DNA from: Annona cherimola
Lineage: Eukaryota; Streptophyta; Magnoliopsida; Magnoliales; Annonaceae
Direction: 5' to 3'
Length of the DNA stretch: 64,000 nt
Assembly (NCBI GenBank): GCA_030490835.1
Contig: CM059971.1
Span: forward strand, 125,520,564 to 125,584,563
The notes under the pieces are model-generated. The model saw only the letters and a list, made by a program, of their open reading frames with translations. It had not been told where the DNA came from and did not search any database. The position numbers were made by a program, and so were the translations under genes. Below, piece after piece: positions 20,954 through 33,219 of this stretch; within the stretch, counting starts at the first letter, position 1, and every line of letters begins with the position of its first letter.

Positions 20954-22540
20954 ATAAATTTATTTATTCTAATTAATGTCATTTGTGTTTACCTATTTTA
21001 TTATTTATTGAGTTCACTCTTAGATTATCTCCAAAATATTTTATTTGAAACTTTATCATTTTTCTTTGATCATTAATCCACCTTAATATTCTCATTTATA
21101 TATTTTTAACTGTTTAATATTCTGCCTTATAACATATACCATAGTTGGTCTTATCATTGTTTGATACTAATGTCTCTATCACGATTTCTGTATTTTCTTG
21201 AATCCTAAATACCAAAAATGATCAGTTACTGATAATACTTTCCCTGGAATTCATTTAAGAATTCCGTATTATTAAAGTTACATTTTATATATTTAGTTTT
21301 TGCTGGACTAATTTTAAAATTATTATATTTTAGAGCATTTCTCTACTTGTTTAATCTTAAATATAATTTTATTTTTATTTCATCTATTAAGAATATATTA
21401 TTTACAAATAATATGCATTGCAAAAATCTAGGAAGTTCATCTATTAGGCTGCTATTCTGATTATGCATAGGTTGCGATATTTTTTGTGGATGGGTCCGAA
21501 TCTCTTCTAAGACAGAATTCCAATCTTCGGATGACGCAGTATTTTTGTAAATAAATAAAAAACGGGTAGCTTTCTTTTTCTTTTTCTTTTTTTTTTTAGA
21601 TTCATAAAATTCATCATCTTATCCATGGCGGTCGGCGGTGGGCTTTAATGATCGAGCTTCGCAGCACGCTGTGGAGATGGGCTGTGTTTTCGTTCCCAAA
21701 CGGAACCTAACATCACGACGTCTTCCTCGTCGGGTTGTTTAAATTTTAAAACGGGCCTAAATCCTTTTGCGGAGAATCCTTTTTCACGGATAGCCAAATA
21801 TGGGCGACGGAAACTGCACCTACTGTTTCGGTCCTTTTTTATAACCCATATCAGACCTACCTAAGCTTCTAAGCATCCCTGATTAGCGGACTACACTTGC
21901 ACTGATGTCAAGCGTATTTGAAAGCGGCCCGTAATGGAGCCCGCCCCGGGCGTTAGCATCTTGAAATGGGCCCCCAATTATTCTTCTTCCTTCGTTTCAC
22001 CTTTTGAGCCCAAACGCAAGATAATTAATGTTTGGCACTTGCAACGTGAAATATTCAGCCTGTAAATGTAAACTAAGCAGACGCTTGGGAATGTAAATTT
22101 TGGTGGTATTTTGGTATGGAGTGGAAAGTGAGAAGAAAAATATTTTGAAATTTATGTTAATAATATAAAAATGACAGAAGTAAAGTTGGAATAAACAATG
22201 CAGGTATAAGAAAAAATGATTGGAGTGCGGGATAAAGTTGAAAAAAATAGAGTTGTCGGACAGCTAAATGATTTATGAAGTAATGTGTAAGAGACAAAAA
22301 AAATGAGAAACCAAAGAATGAGGTTTGCCAAACACCCCTCAAGTCAAATTAGGGTTAGGTTTCTAGCAAATCTAAACCCTATTTTTCTATTTATATTTAA
22401 TATAAAACATATTATTTACATGTACGAAATTTTTCCATATTTATGTCTGCATAGATGTTTGCCGGGTTAGAATTATATTATAGCCATATTCTATCATTTT
22501 CATTTATATTTACATTCATATTTTTATTATTGGGCTTCGC
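20954..22540. other. Intergenic
   Basis: Mostly AT-rich. A GC-richer segment at 21,610-22,020 has no recognisable frame. Positions about 22,085-22,343 have MITE-like ends (CGCTTGGGAATG on the left, GCCAAACACCCCTC on the right) and may be another short element, but the termini do not pair well. Confidence 0.35.
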
Positions 22541-22990
22541 TTCTATATAACTATGTTACGTAAAAATGATTTCATATAATCTTTTTTAATTTTAAGATAT
22601 TAATATTGAATTAAAAATTCGAATCATTTCTTATATTTAACATTATTTTTAGCTAAAAGACTAAGCTCCATCCAAATTAAGTGTGTACATGGGCTATATT
22701 TGTCTAAAAATATATTTTTATGTGTAAATTATGAAAAATACTTAGATTCCATTAACATATGTAGTCGAATATAATAATACCTTATAGACTCATTTATCCA
22801 CATAATAATAATAATATTTAACATACTTTATATGTTGAAATACAATTTTAAAATTAATATTTAGCATTAAATTATTTTATTATGTTGCTTTTACACATTT
22901 TAGGTAGGCCCATCCACGGTGATGTTAGAAAAATAACAGGTTCAATAAAACATAATCTTATTATTTACTTTAACTTTTGTTAGCCTTTCC
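22540..22990. repeat. Family A fold-back element, eroded
   Basis: The left part (CTTCTATATAACTATGTTACG, then CTTATATTTAACATTATTTTTAG and TATTTTTATGTGTAAATTATG) follows the left arm and core of family A. The right arm is poorly preserved. No coding frame. Confidence 0.4.
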
Positions 22991-23364
22991 CTGTAACGTC
23001 GCCACACTTGCACCCATACATGTGAAGTAAGTAATAACTAATGGTGTCTAATCTTTTTTAGTAATCCGGGCTTCTTCTCATGTTTTTATTAGTGTTAACA
23101 CTATAATCAATTTGATGTAATTAAAAGCAAGAAAATTTGTGAAAAAATTTAAAAAATAAAAAAATATGATAAGGTGTAAAAATAGAAAAAAATAGTAACA
23201 GAATAGATAGATAAAAATTATATGAAATATATAAAAAAAATTATAGAATATAGTGATAAGGATAAAAAATAGAATAATTAGTTAGTTAAAGTATTAAAGC
23301 ATATTAAAAGGTGTCTAAAAAGGGGCCAATTTTTCACCTCATACCAAATGGAGCTTTAAATGTA

Positions 23365-23395
<31 letters not shown>

Positions 23396-24087
23396 TTGAG
23401 GTCAAGATTAATGTTTAAAAATCTGTCCTGAACGGTCGGACCATGGACTAGTCGCAGATAGTGGAAAAGTTGATAGATAAGTCATCCTCACTGTCACTCT
23501 ACAAAACCATACATGAAATTTTCACCTCATACGCCTACTCGCTCAATTCTTTTGAAGTGGACCCTTTTCCTAGGTTGAGAATTTTCTTTCTTCTTCCACT
23601 CCGTCCTGAAGAGTAATTAGGACCAATTTAGTCAAGTTTTCATATTCAAATTGAACACTTTCCATTTTTTTTCCAATCAAAGGAGAAATTTTTTTTTACC
23701 AATTATCAAAAATTTGCAAATCAAACCATGACCTTATAACTTATAATAAGATAATAAGAACAAGAGATTTTTCTCGATCAATCCCTTTGCCCCTTGTCCT
23801 TCGAGAATCAGAAAGATACTTTTCGAGTTGAATTTGTTCATTTGGAATTTGGGTTCTTCTATTTATTTATTTATTTATTTTGAATTTTCTTTTTTATTTT
23901 CTTTGATTCTTTATTTTAATTTTCTTTCCTTCTTTCTTGATTGAATGCTTCAACCGGTTAAACTATGGTTGATCTGCAATTTAACTGGTAAAACCGAGGA
24001 TGGGAGTTGCAAAACAATTTAGCATATGTTCTAGTTTTTAAAGCATTGTGCATGATCTACATTTTAAAACTTTTATTTTTAAACTTA
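22991..24087. other. Intergenic with a long (AT)n microsatellite
   Basis: An (AT)n run of about 28 bp lies at 23,364-23,391. The rest is AT-rich without recognised features; a (TTTA)n-type run lies at about 23,860-23,880. Confidence 0.45.
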
Positions 24088-24351
24088 TGGTGTGTTTGGC
24101 AGTTTGTAAAAGTTGTCAAGTTAAAACTTGTCACTATCCTATTTTTTAATTATTTTTCCACGTCTTTCTATACAACAACCCTATTTTCAATTATTTCTAC
24201 ATAACTACCAATACAACTAACCTATTTATTTTAAATTTATTCCCTTTACTCATCATCATTACCCTATTATATTACATCATTTTCTACTAATTTAACAAAT
24301 TTTACATTAAAAACTTTTCATCAAAAGTTTTACAACTTCCCAAACATACCC
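24088..24351 (-). mobile_element. Tourist-like MITE
   Basis: The ends TGGTGTGTTTGGCAG and (minus strand) GGGTATGTTTGGGAAG are inverted repeats, flanked by TTA on both sides (24,085-24,087 and 24,352-24,354). The interior matches the minus orientation of the family. A 3-bp TTA/TAA target site and GGTGTGTTTGG terminus indicate the PIF/Harbinger Tourist class. Confidence 0.7.
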
Positions 24352-24485
24352 TTATTTTTAATTAAAATGCAATGAACAAATCAATTGATCAGACGAGTTT
24401 AACTTTTAATTTGTGAGCCTGATGCTTATTAAAAAAAAAATTTAAAAACATTGAATCAATCAATTAAATTGTGTGACAACGATGA

Positions 24486-24885
24486 GTAATTTACATATAC
24501 ATCCACTTAGTTTGACCATAATTGTAAATATACTTAATAAACCCATATAGTTTGAGCGTAATTGCATATATACTCACGCCGTTATGGTGCCGTTATTGCT
24601 TGTTACGACACGGATATATTTGTAAATATATGCAAACTACGTGGGTATACTTGCAAAAACTAAATATACCTATTTAATTTTTGAAATTGCAAATATATGC
24701 ATAGTTTGTGTATCTTTGCAAATATATTCACGTCGTAACAGTTTAATAATGTTGCCATAATGGTGTGGATATATTTACAATTATGGTAAAGTTATATGAG
24801 AATTATTTACAATTTCAGAGATTATATGGGTATATTTGCAATTATAGTCAAACTAAGTGGGTAAATTTGCAAATCAGCCTGTAAC
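24486..24885. mobile_element. Fold-back element, family B
   Basis: The left arm GAGTAATTTACATATACATCC...CACTTAGTTTGACCATAATTG is the inverted complement of the right arm, where CAATTATAGTCAAACTAAGTG and GGTAAATTTGCAAAT occur. Between them are repeated short motifs around GCAAATATA. A second copy lies at 30,085-30,475. No frame. Confidence 0.55.
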
Positions 24886-24889
24886 AATT

Positions 24890-27220
24890 GAACTTGTTAA
24901 ACTGTGAAGTACTAACCGTATGCTTAAACAGTTTAATTTCCCGTCCAATTTTAAATTTCGAATAGCATGGAATCGACCAAGACGGAGGCCATGGCCATCC
25001 AGTCCAGCCGTGTTGGGTCGTTTTCCATGCAAAGGTCGTGGTCACGCGCAGAGCTGTTGCACCACATGCAGCCGTGGGCTCTTTCAGATTTCAGTCCACC
25101 GAACAATGACGTCTGTTTTGCGTCTGTTTTCTTTCTACCCCACATGCATCGGGCAATTCGCACCTACCCTCGTTTCCGGAATTTCGGTGGTGAAGCGGTA
25201 CGCTAGAATGCCGTGGGGACTGGGAAGGTAAAACCCAAACAATTTTCTACTCTGCCAAAATGGAATGGATTATACTCAGGCATTGACTCCGAATGTTCGT
25301 TTTTATCAACCGACTCTGATCGATGAAATTCTAATTTTTCTATCGAGCATTTTCTATTCCTATTCCTAGGGTGGTTTAATTGGGGTTCTGATTATGTAAA
25401 AAAAAAAAAAAAAAAAAACGATTTGTGTATTTTTACGTTTTGAATATATTTTTTTTCATTTTTATGTTGCCCATGTATAGTTGGTTCGTATATCAAATTT
25501 ATCATTTGGAGATTCTTATGATTATTATTATTATTATATATTTTTAATCAATTTCAAAGTACATGAAAAATGATGAATCTTTTATTTTTGAAATTTCATA
25601 ACAAATATATATACAACGATTTAAAAAGGTCAATTTTAATGTATACACCAAACGCATATAAACCTACACAAAAATGAAAAATATATAATAAAATTTTAAA
25701 AATACAAAATATACTTAAGTAAAAACACATTGTACAATATCAGATTCTTTTTAAATGAGTGTGATTTGTGCAAGTTTTGAATTCCTGCGCATTGAAGCAT
25801 CTTCATCTGTCAGAGCATCAAATAACTTCCCTTCTAGGAAAAACCAATTAGCACAAAATGGCCGAGGCGGAGCCAGAGACGACTACCACTCTCTATTATT
25901 TAAATCTGTAGCATCTCATCCAACCATCCAAGTTAAGTGCATACACATATCGGGCCGTCTGAAAAAACAACCCACCAATCTGACAATCTGAACGGTGAAC
26001 CATGCATCAAGTGGAAAGTGGAAAAACTGAAACTACAAAAAGGGGACGGAAAAAAAAGAGACTTGTGGTCCACATGGAAAGGCAAAATTCAGATGGACAT
26101 GATGGTCTGATCAAGCTGTCTCCCACAAGACTTCCGTTAGGTGGTCTAGATTCACCTTAAATTGGACAATTTAACCCATGTAGTCAATAATAATAATAAT
26201 ATCGGAAAAAGAGCACCAATACATGCATCATAATTATATATTTGACGAATATTTGAAAATGGAAAAAATGGATTAAAATAATAGCAATAGGATTGGTGGG
26301 ATAATTAAGATGCTTGGTGTCATGGCAAGATGTTGGGATTTGCAGGGAAGCCGCATAAATAAAAGGGGACATGCAGAAGCATGTGAGGAGGGTTTAAAGA
26401 CAAAGCAAGGAAAGTTGGGGCAGTGGAAAACAGTGCACATGGGGAGGACATGATGCTTGCAGTCGCCCCTTCCTTTCCCAGCTCACCCAACACACACATT
26501 TCCCACACTAGTCTTATTATAATCTCTTGCCCTGCCTTGTTGGATGGACCACCACAATGTTTTTTAAGCTAGAGGTATCAAATCCCGTGTACACGTGGCA
26601 AAACACGGTTTGCATTGGAATATATACTGTTTCAATTTCAGAGCCAATATTTCTGCTTAAAATTCAACTGCATGTACATTTGAGCAATCTTAACCGTCTG
26701 ATTTTTGCTTAGTTGTCCAATTCACAGTTGCTTGGATGGTTAGCAATTTCTAATTATAGCTTGTGGGATATCAGAATTTGCAGCACTGTTTGGGTTTGCA
26801 AGCATTTGCTTGGTAGATTGGATCTCGACGAAGTTGATATGTTTCTGAGGGAAAGATAGTGCGATTCACTAATAAATTCTCACATATTTTTATGTTGTTT
26901 ATGGGATTTACATATGGCTTCCTGTTCTATTTGATGACGTGTCTATGATTGAAATAGCCAAGGTCAGGTATACACATGGCCACTCATGCTGCCAGTTATT
27001 AGCTAGCTGTACATATCCTCTAACATGGAGTTTATTAATCTATCACTGGTTATTTAAAGTTTCTATTTAATGGCTACTTGCACACATAGGCTTCCTGAGT
27101 GTTGATCGAATTTATACAAGACATAAAATAATTTTCCTTGACATTACATTGCAGTTCATCGCAAAATTAGCGTTGAATGAGTGGATGAAATTAAAATGAT
27201 ACTCACAGACTATCAAGTAG
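24890..27220. other. Intergenic with a GC-richer segment
   Basis: Positions 24,945-25,230 are GC-richer and open in several frames for up to about 100 codons, but the translations show no domain and different frames are open simultaneously. Poly-A at about 25,399-25,418 and (ATT)n at about 25,521-25,536. Positions 25,755-26,160 and 26,320-26,760 are moderately GC-rich without recognisable content. Confidence 0.35.
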
Positions 27221-27511
27221 CACTACAAAATATCACTTGTGCAATAATTTTAATGCAGCTAACTAAATTTTAGTTGCATGTATTTTCATAAGCAATACAT
27301 AGTTCGTGCATATATATTACTTAAAATTTTATTGTATATAATTTTTAAAGATAATTAACTCGGTTATGCATACGTTATTTTTTCATTTAACTATATGTCA
27401 CTATGCGTATGCAGAATTGGTAACCAAATATTTGCTGCCAATATGTATACACGGCCAATTTCATATGTTATGCATAAAACTTTGCTGCATAATTTGATTT
27501 ACCTTGTAGTG
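27221..27511. mobile_element. CACTA-like MITE
   Basis: The left end CACTACAAAATATCAC and the right end, read on the minus strand, CACTACAAGGTAAATC, form an inverted pair beginning with the CACTA-superfamily signature CACTACAA. Flanking trinucleotides are TAG and TGG (2 of 3 matching the expected 3-bp duplication). Subterminal GCTGC/GCAGC motifs recur. 291 bp, no frame. Confidence 0.65.
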
Positions 27512-27789
27512 TGGGTCTTCAATTCATTTGGGCGTATTGAGCTGTAAAAATCATTCGAAAAATGGAGATGAATTTCCACTAATAGATTCCTAATTAAATT
27601 GCAAGTGTTGGTGACAGAAATTATGGAAGCATCCCAACACGAGTTATCTAATTATGTAACTTTTTATGGTATTATATTTACATATATTTTCAATTTTGCT
27701 CAATGAATTGTTAATTCAAAATAGCAAAAGACTATATGCTATTAAATGTAAAACAAACACTTTCTCTCCCATTTGAAACTGGAGACAAC

Positions 27790-28265
27790 TATCATAAACG
27801 TCAGAGCATCATCGGTCAGGCTCCCAAGAGCATCTAATTATGAGCTCCGCACTCCTTTAAGTTTTAATATATTGATGACTAATTTGAAATTCAATCAATT
27901 TATTATATTTAACATCACTTGTGTATTTAGGACACTAAGTTTTATTCAAATAAAGTATACACATGAGTCATATTTGCTAAAAAATATATATTCATGTGTA
28001 AATTATGAAAAATGCTTAAATACATTCACACATTTAAAAAATACTTTAAAATTAATATTTTAGTATTGAATCATTTTATGATGTTGATTTTACATTTATA
28101 AATAGGATCTATATATAGTGAAATTAAAAAAATAAAAGAATTTTTAAAATAATATAAATGATGTTAAATATAATAGATGAAATAGATTTTTTTATAAATC
28201 ATTAAGATTTTAAAAACAAAAGTAGTTGTACAGAAAATGAGTTTTATAGATGTGGGACCGTTTAA
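27790..28265. repeat. Family A fold-back element
   Basis: The core strings TTATATTTAACATCACTTGTG and TTCATGTGTAAATTATGAAAA on the left, and TGATGTTAAATATAATAGATG on the right, are inverted complements in the same order as at 4246-4765. The end motifs are loose (CTCCGCACTCC on the left; GATGTGGGACCG on the right). Confidence 0.5.
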
Positions 28266-28269
28266 TTAT

Positions 28270-29830
28270 ATAACTTTTAATTTTGGCAGTTGACTCCTAA
28301 TGGAAACTACTGACGTGACAAAGAGATTCGGCGAAAGGGACAGATCTATCGAAGAAGGAAAGTTGCCGCCAATACAAACTTGCCTATGTTTGTTTGACAG
28401 CACATCCATATATATAATCCTAGTGCCTAATGCCATCCACCCAAGCTGGAGAACGGAGAGTATGGAGCAGTAAGTGCGTGGCTAGCAGCTAGAATGACTC
28501 GCGCCACGGGAATATTCATCTCACGTGCGCCACGGCCAAATGACATGCAATCATGCAATGCGGAGGATTCTTCTCCGATTTCCGCAAATCAAGCCATGGC
28601 TTCTCTCTCCACAATTCCACATTAAAAATCTCCACCAGAACCCATCAACCAGTTAGCGTGCCGTGTTTGAAGAGAAACAAAGAGAGAGAATCAACGAAGA
28701 ATTGACCTGCTAAAAGATTCCTGCTTTTGTTTGCAATTTTTTTGCTCTTTTTATAATTTCTATTCTTTTTCCCGATCTTTTTTTTCCCCGCAAACACATG
28801 TACGCAAAGCACAGCATGGTTTTAGAGATCATTAATGTGTTTTTTACAAAATATTAATTAGTGATTTACGTGATGCGTATGGTAATCAAAAGTAACTTTT
28901 ATGACTACCAGGGGGAATTTTGTAATCCGAAACGAATTAAAATGCTAGAACCTTTTGCCACAAGTAACTATCACGAAAAAAGTGAGAAAGATTTTTGAAA
29001 AAGTGAAAAACTGATGTAATGTTATAACGCCAACGGTTAAAACATAGAATTCAAGAAAATAAAGATCCAAAAATATTTTTCTAAAAAATTTTGAAAAATT
29101 GATTCAAATACAGAGTATTTCTTTTACAGAATGCTAGACCGTCCCGTAGAGAGAAAATAAACATATAAGGACATATTCAAGGTCCTTAAAATTATCTTTT
29201 TTTCTTATAGTGCCTCTTTCATTTAATGTTATCTTATTTTAATAATTATCTCAACGGTATCCTTTACAGCTATCATTTTTGTTTATATTTTATATTTTTA
29301 ATTATTTGGGTTTTTTCTTCCTTTTGGGTGCCTACAGGTACTTCTAATCTTTTTTTCTTTTTTTTTCTACCATTAGCACCTTGAATTTTATGTAAGGAGC
29401 AGGATTGAATAGAAAATTTCTAATGGAGATAGCGATACAACAGACTGGCGCAGAACTACGAGGCAACGACATACAGAAAGACCAAAGGCAAGAGAAAGTT
29501 GAAAGGGTGACCGTGCTTCCTGAGTTTGTCATGCAGGGTAATTTGCAGGTCTCACCCGTTGGGTTCAGTCATGTGAAAATTGTACGGCTCCTCACGTGCT
29601 AATGCGGCAAACAAATGAGGAAAAATGTTATTATTATACCACGGCCTATTATATACATATTATTGATAAGTTGGTAGGAAATAAACTTGACAAGAACTTG
29701 AGGATGATTTTGATAGTTTCACTTTCATAAGTTTTGATGGAATTCCATGTAGAATCGCATAACTTTACTTTTTCAAGCATTTTTCAGGGTCTTATGTGTT
29801 TATCTTTCGTTTATACTCCTGATTTTATAG
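28270..29830. other. Intergenic
   Basis: No gene supported. A short GC-richer frame at 29,405-29,602 has no recognisable domain. Positions 28,440-28,720 are mixed composition with a GA-rich run at about 28,680. Confidence 0.4.
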
Positions 29831-29836
29831 CCCTTA

Positions 29837-30575
29837 TACCATAAGAAATTTTTTTTTTTTTTAAATGCAGGATTTAATTTAGCTGCATTTATAATGAATT
29901 TGATTAGATTTGATGTTATTTGGCCGCGAATAAAACATGTATATGTAGCAAAAAAAAAAATTTGTTTATTTTAGCTATATATGGGTATGAACAAATGCAA
30001 ACATTTTTTTAAAATTTGTTGCATATAATATTTTAGATAGTCAAATTTGACTGCATGTAGCATATCTATAGTAAATTTTAGGGTAATTTGCAAATATATT
30101 TTCTTAGTTTGGCTATAATTGCAAATATATCAATATAGTTTCAAAATTCACAAATAACCCTCAAATAATTTGACCATAATTGCGGATATACTCATGTCGT
30201 TATGGTGTCATTACTGCAATGTTGCATCATAGGTATATTTGTAAATATATATAAACTAACGGGAATATTTAAAAAAATAAATATACTTACTTAATTTTTA
30301 AAATTACCAATATACCCAAGTCATAATGGTACGGTAACAGCGTCATAACGATGTGGCATATTTGTAATTATAGTCAAATTATATAGAAGTTAATTGTAAT
30401 TTCAGAAACTATGCAAGTATATTTGCAATTATCATCAAACCAAGTGGGTATGTTTACAAACCACCCCAATTTTTATTTGGCTGCATATATTATTTAGATT
30501 TGGTGGAAAATGTTTTTAAGTCAACTGCATTTACTATTATTTGTAGCTGAATTTATATTTTATTGTAGATGAGAG
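29837..30575. repeat. Possible degraded CACTA-like element containing family B
   Basis: GGCTGCA/GCTGCAT subterminal motifs like those of the CACTA-like MITE at 27,221 occur at both sides (about 29,880-29,950 and 30,475-30,560). The outer ends (ACCATAAGAAATTTTT on the left, TTTTATTGTAGATG on the right) only loosely fit a CACTA terminus. The family B fold-back at 30,085-30,475 sits between the two halves, suggesting a nested insertion. Confidence 0.35.
30085..30475. mobile_element. Fold-back element, family B
   Basis: The left arm GGTAATTTGCAAATATA...TTAGTTTGGCTATAATTGC and right arm GCAATTATCATCAAACCAAG...GTTTACAAACC are inverted complements. The centre carries repeated GTATATTTGTAAATATA-like motifs. 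It shares its arms with 24,486-24,885. No coding frame. Confidence 0.55.
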
Positions 30576-31404
30576 TCGAACATGTTAGAGATTGGTTGCT
30601 AAAGGGACTTAATGCAACAATAGTAAGAAACTATACAGAGAAAGAGAGATTACAGAGACTTACCTAGAAAAGGAAAATCTTAGAAAAAAGAGGATTTCAC
30701 TATGAGAATGAATGAGTATAAGACGTCATCTTTGAGAGGGAAAATTATAATATTTTAGAGAAGGAGATAGTAATACAAAAGATACTCTTAGTAAACTGGA
30801 TTGTGGAAATTTTTTGTTGGTCATGAGTGCACTGTATATAGATTTCATTCTGTGTGCAAGAAGTGTTTTGAGGGAAGAAGATCTCATCATTGAATTGAAT
30901 CCTCTGTAAATATCCGAGTAGTTTCCTTAGAAAATCAACAGTATTGAGAGGGGATTTTGCAAGAAATTAATGTCTAATTAATGGAAGCAAAGTCAATATT
31001 ATAGTTGAATAGGATAAAAAGCAAAAAGAATTCCTCACATTTAAAAAAGCAAAGTCTTAAAGCGTCAAGGACCCACAGTCTATTTTGGGCTCCTACTACC
31101 TTATAAAATGTTTCAAACATAAATTATTAGACACCACAAATCCTAAAATATTAAATTAGACAACTAGTTGAACTATATCAAAATTTTAAATTAAATATTT
31201 AATTATTATGAAAATACAAATGGACTGCCGCCTATGTTATGTATAAAATATTATTATTTATTTATTTGGTAAAAATACACATTTAAAGATATGCACAACC
31301 CATTCGTGGTCCAAAATATTTTCACTGTTTATTTTGGATTTTTATACTCTAAAAATTATAATAAATAAGGTTTACAACATTTAATTTTGCTTTTTTTTTG
31401 GGTT
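30576..31404. other. Intergenic, AT-rich
   Basis: Positions 30,590-31,030 are purine-rich without a frame. Nothing else was recognised. Confidence 0.4.
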
Positions 31405-31413
31405 GAAACTAGC

Positions 31414-31793
31414 AGTCAATTAGGAAGAATGTTTCAATGCATCTGTAAAACCTCATTTTTTATATATTTTTTTAAAATTTTCTTATAAGATTATTAATCT
31501 AGTTGTATTTAATCTATAAGCTAAATTTTACTATTTTTGTATATGTGTATATATATTTTTAAATTTTTCAAAACAATGGGACTTTAGCCATTTTTAATGA
31601 CTAAAATACCCCTATTTTTAAAAAATCAAAAATATATATTTATATATCTTCAAAAATGGTAAAACTTAATACATAAGTTAAATACACATAGGTTGACAAC
31701 CTTATAAAAAAAATTTCAAAAAAATATATTGAAAAATAGAATTTTGCACCCTAATGCATTGAATTGAAACATTCTTTGACAATTAGAGGGCTA
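31414..31793. mobile_element. Fold-back, Mutator-like MITE
   Basis: The arms are inverted complements: GAATGTTTCAATGCAT on the left against ATGCATTGAATTGAAACATTC on the right, continuing inward. The 9 bp outside are GAAACTAGC (31,405-31,413) and GAAATTAGC (31,794-31,802), 8 of 9 identical, fitting a Mutator-type 9-bp duplication. The core TTAATGACTAAAATACC is AT-rich. Confidence 0.55.
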
Positions 31794-31802
31794 GAAATTA
31801 GC

Positions 31803-32505
31803 GTACATAAATAAATAAATAAGAGAAGACTATAAATATATAAATGTTTATCAGTCGTGCAAAAATTCTTAATAAATTAACGAATTCTGATCAATAATCA
31901 TGTACGAAATTTGGAATTAATCATCTTCCATTTTATAACAGAAACCAATCTCCATAAGAGTACGATTATTTAATGTGGGAAGCTTCAACGGCACATGATC
32001 AGTTGGCTGTCTTCCATCGAACGCTTATCCAAAATGACAGTATACGATTCTCCATATTCTAAAATTAAGGTCTGATTGGAGAAATTTTGGTCATGGCTTA
32101 TTATATAGCATGTGTCAGGAATATTAACTTGCCAAATGCAACGGTTCCTAATATTATTATTTGGGTATGCTTGTGTTGAAGACTTTGAAGCCCGGAATAC
32201 TGTAATAATGGGGACATGAATTTCATATAAAAATGAGGACATTTGTTCTCTGAGATATATGATTAGATCGGTAAGGTAAATCTTCTTATAATTACTTCAG
32301 GCGTGTTCAAACATGAGGGAGGGAGGGGCCTAATTTGGACTTGGCTTTCTGCTGTACACGATCTGGATAGGATCAAAATGATTGAACTGTCCAACTTTAT
32401 TGATGTTATCAGATGACAGACATGATCATCACCTTCATGCATCTAGTAACATTGACTAAATCATAGAAATTATTATATGGATTAAAAGTAATGGGCTTCG
32501 AAGCA
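31803..32505. other. Intergenic
   Basis: No gene or repeat was recognised. Composition is moderately AT-rich. Confidence 0.4.
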
Positions 32506-32509
32506 ATTT

Positions 32510-32932
32510 CATGTAACTCTTTTCATTTTAGATGTCGATGATTGATTGATGTAAAATTAAATATATTTGTTGTATTTAATATCATTTATTTAGCTAGGAT
32601 ACTAAGTTTATGCCAAATTAAGTATGCGCATGGACCACAATTTACTCAAAAATAGATATATTTATGTGTAAATTAAATAAAATACTTAAATCTATGTGTA
32701 CGTATATTAGAATATAATAATAATTTATAGAATATTTATCTACATAATAGTGATATTTGCTTAAATTTTATTTTTTAGTATTAAATTATTTTATTATATT
32801 AATTTTATATATTTACAAATGAAGCTCGTATACAATGAAACTAAATAAATGAGATAATTTTTATGGTAATATAAATAATACTAAATATAATAGATAAAGT
32901 AGATTGTTTATCAATCATTAAAATATTTAAAC
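32510..32932. repeat. Family A fold-back element
   Basis: The core order (TTTGTTGTATTTAATATCATT, GTGTAAATTAAATAAAATAC, then AATAATACTAAATATAATAG) matches family A. It lies directly against the Tourist-like MITE starting at 32,936. Confidence 0.45.
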
Positions 32933-32935
32933 TAA

Positions 32936-33216
32936 GGGTGTGTTTGGGAATGAATAAAACTTTTGATGAAAAGTTGTAGAGATGAGAAGTTGTCAAATGA
33001 TATGATATAATAGGGGTAATGATGAGGAATAAATAGGATAAAGTTGAAATAGATAGGTTAGTTGTGTTGGTAATTGTGTAGAAATGATTAAAAAGTAGGA
33101 TAGTTGTATCGAAAAATGTGAAGAAATGATTAAAAAATAGGGTAGTTGTGGATAGTGAAAAGTTTTAGATTGAAAAGTTTTAACTTGACAACTTCTTGTT
33201 GTTACCAAACACACTC
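32936..33216 (+). mobile_element. Tourist-like MITE, best-preserved copy
   Basis: It starts GGGTGTGTTTGGGAATG and ends ACCAAACACACTC; the termini are inverted repeats (GGGTGTGTTTGG and GAGTGTGTTTGG) flanked by TAA on both sides (32,933-32,935 and 33,217-33,219). 281 bp without a frame. The 3-bp TAA duplication and terminus indicate PIF/Harbinger Tourist type. Used here as reference for the other copies. Confidence 0.8.
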
Positions 33217-33219
33217 TAA

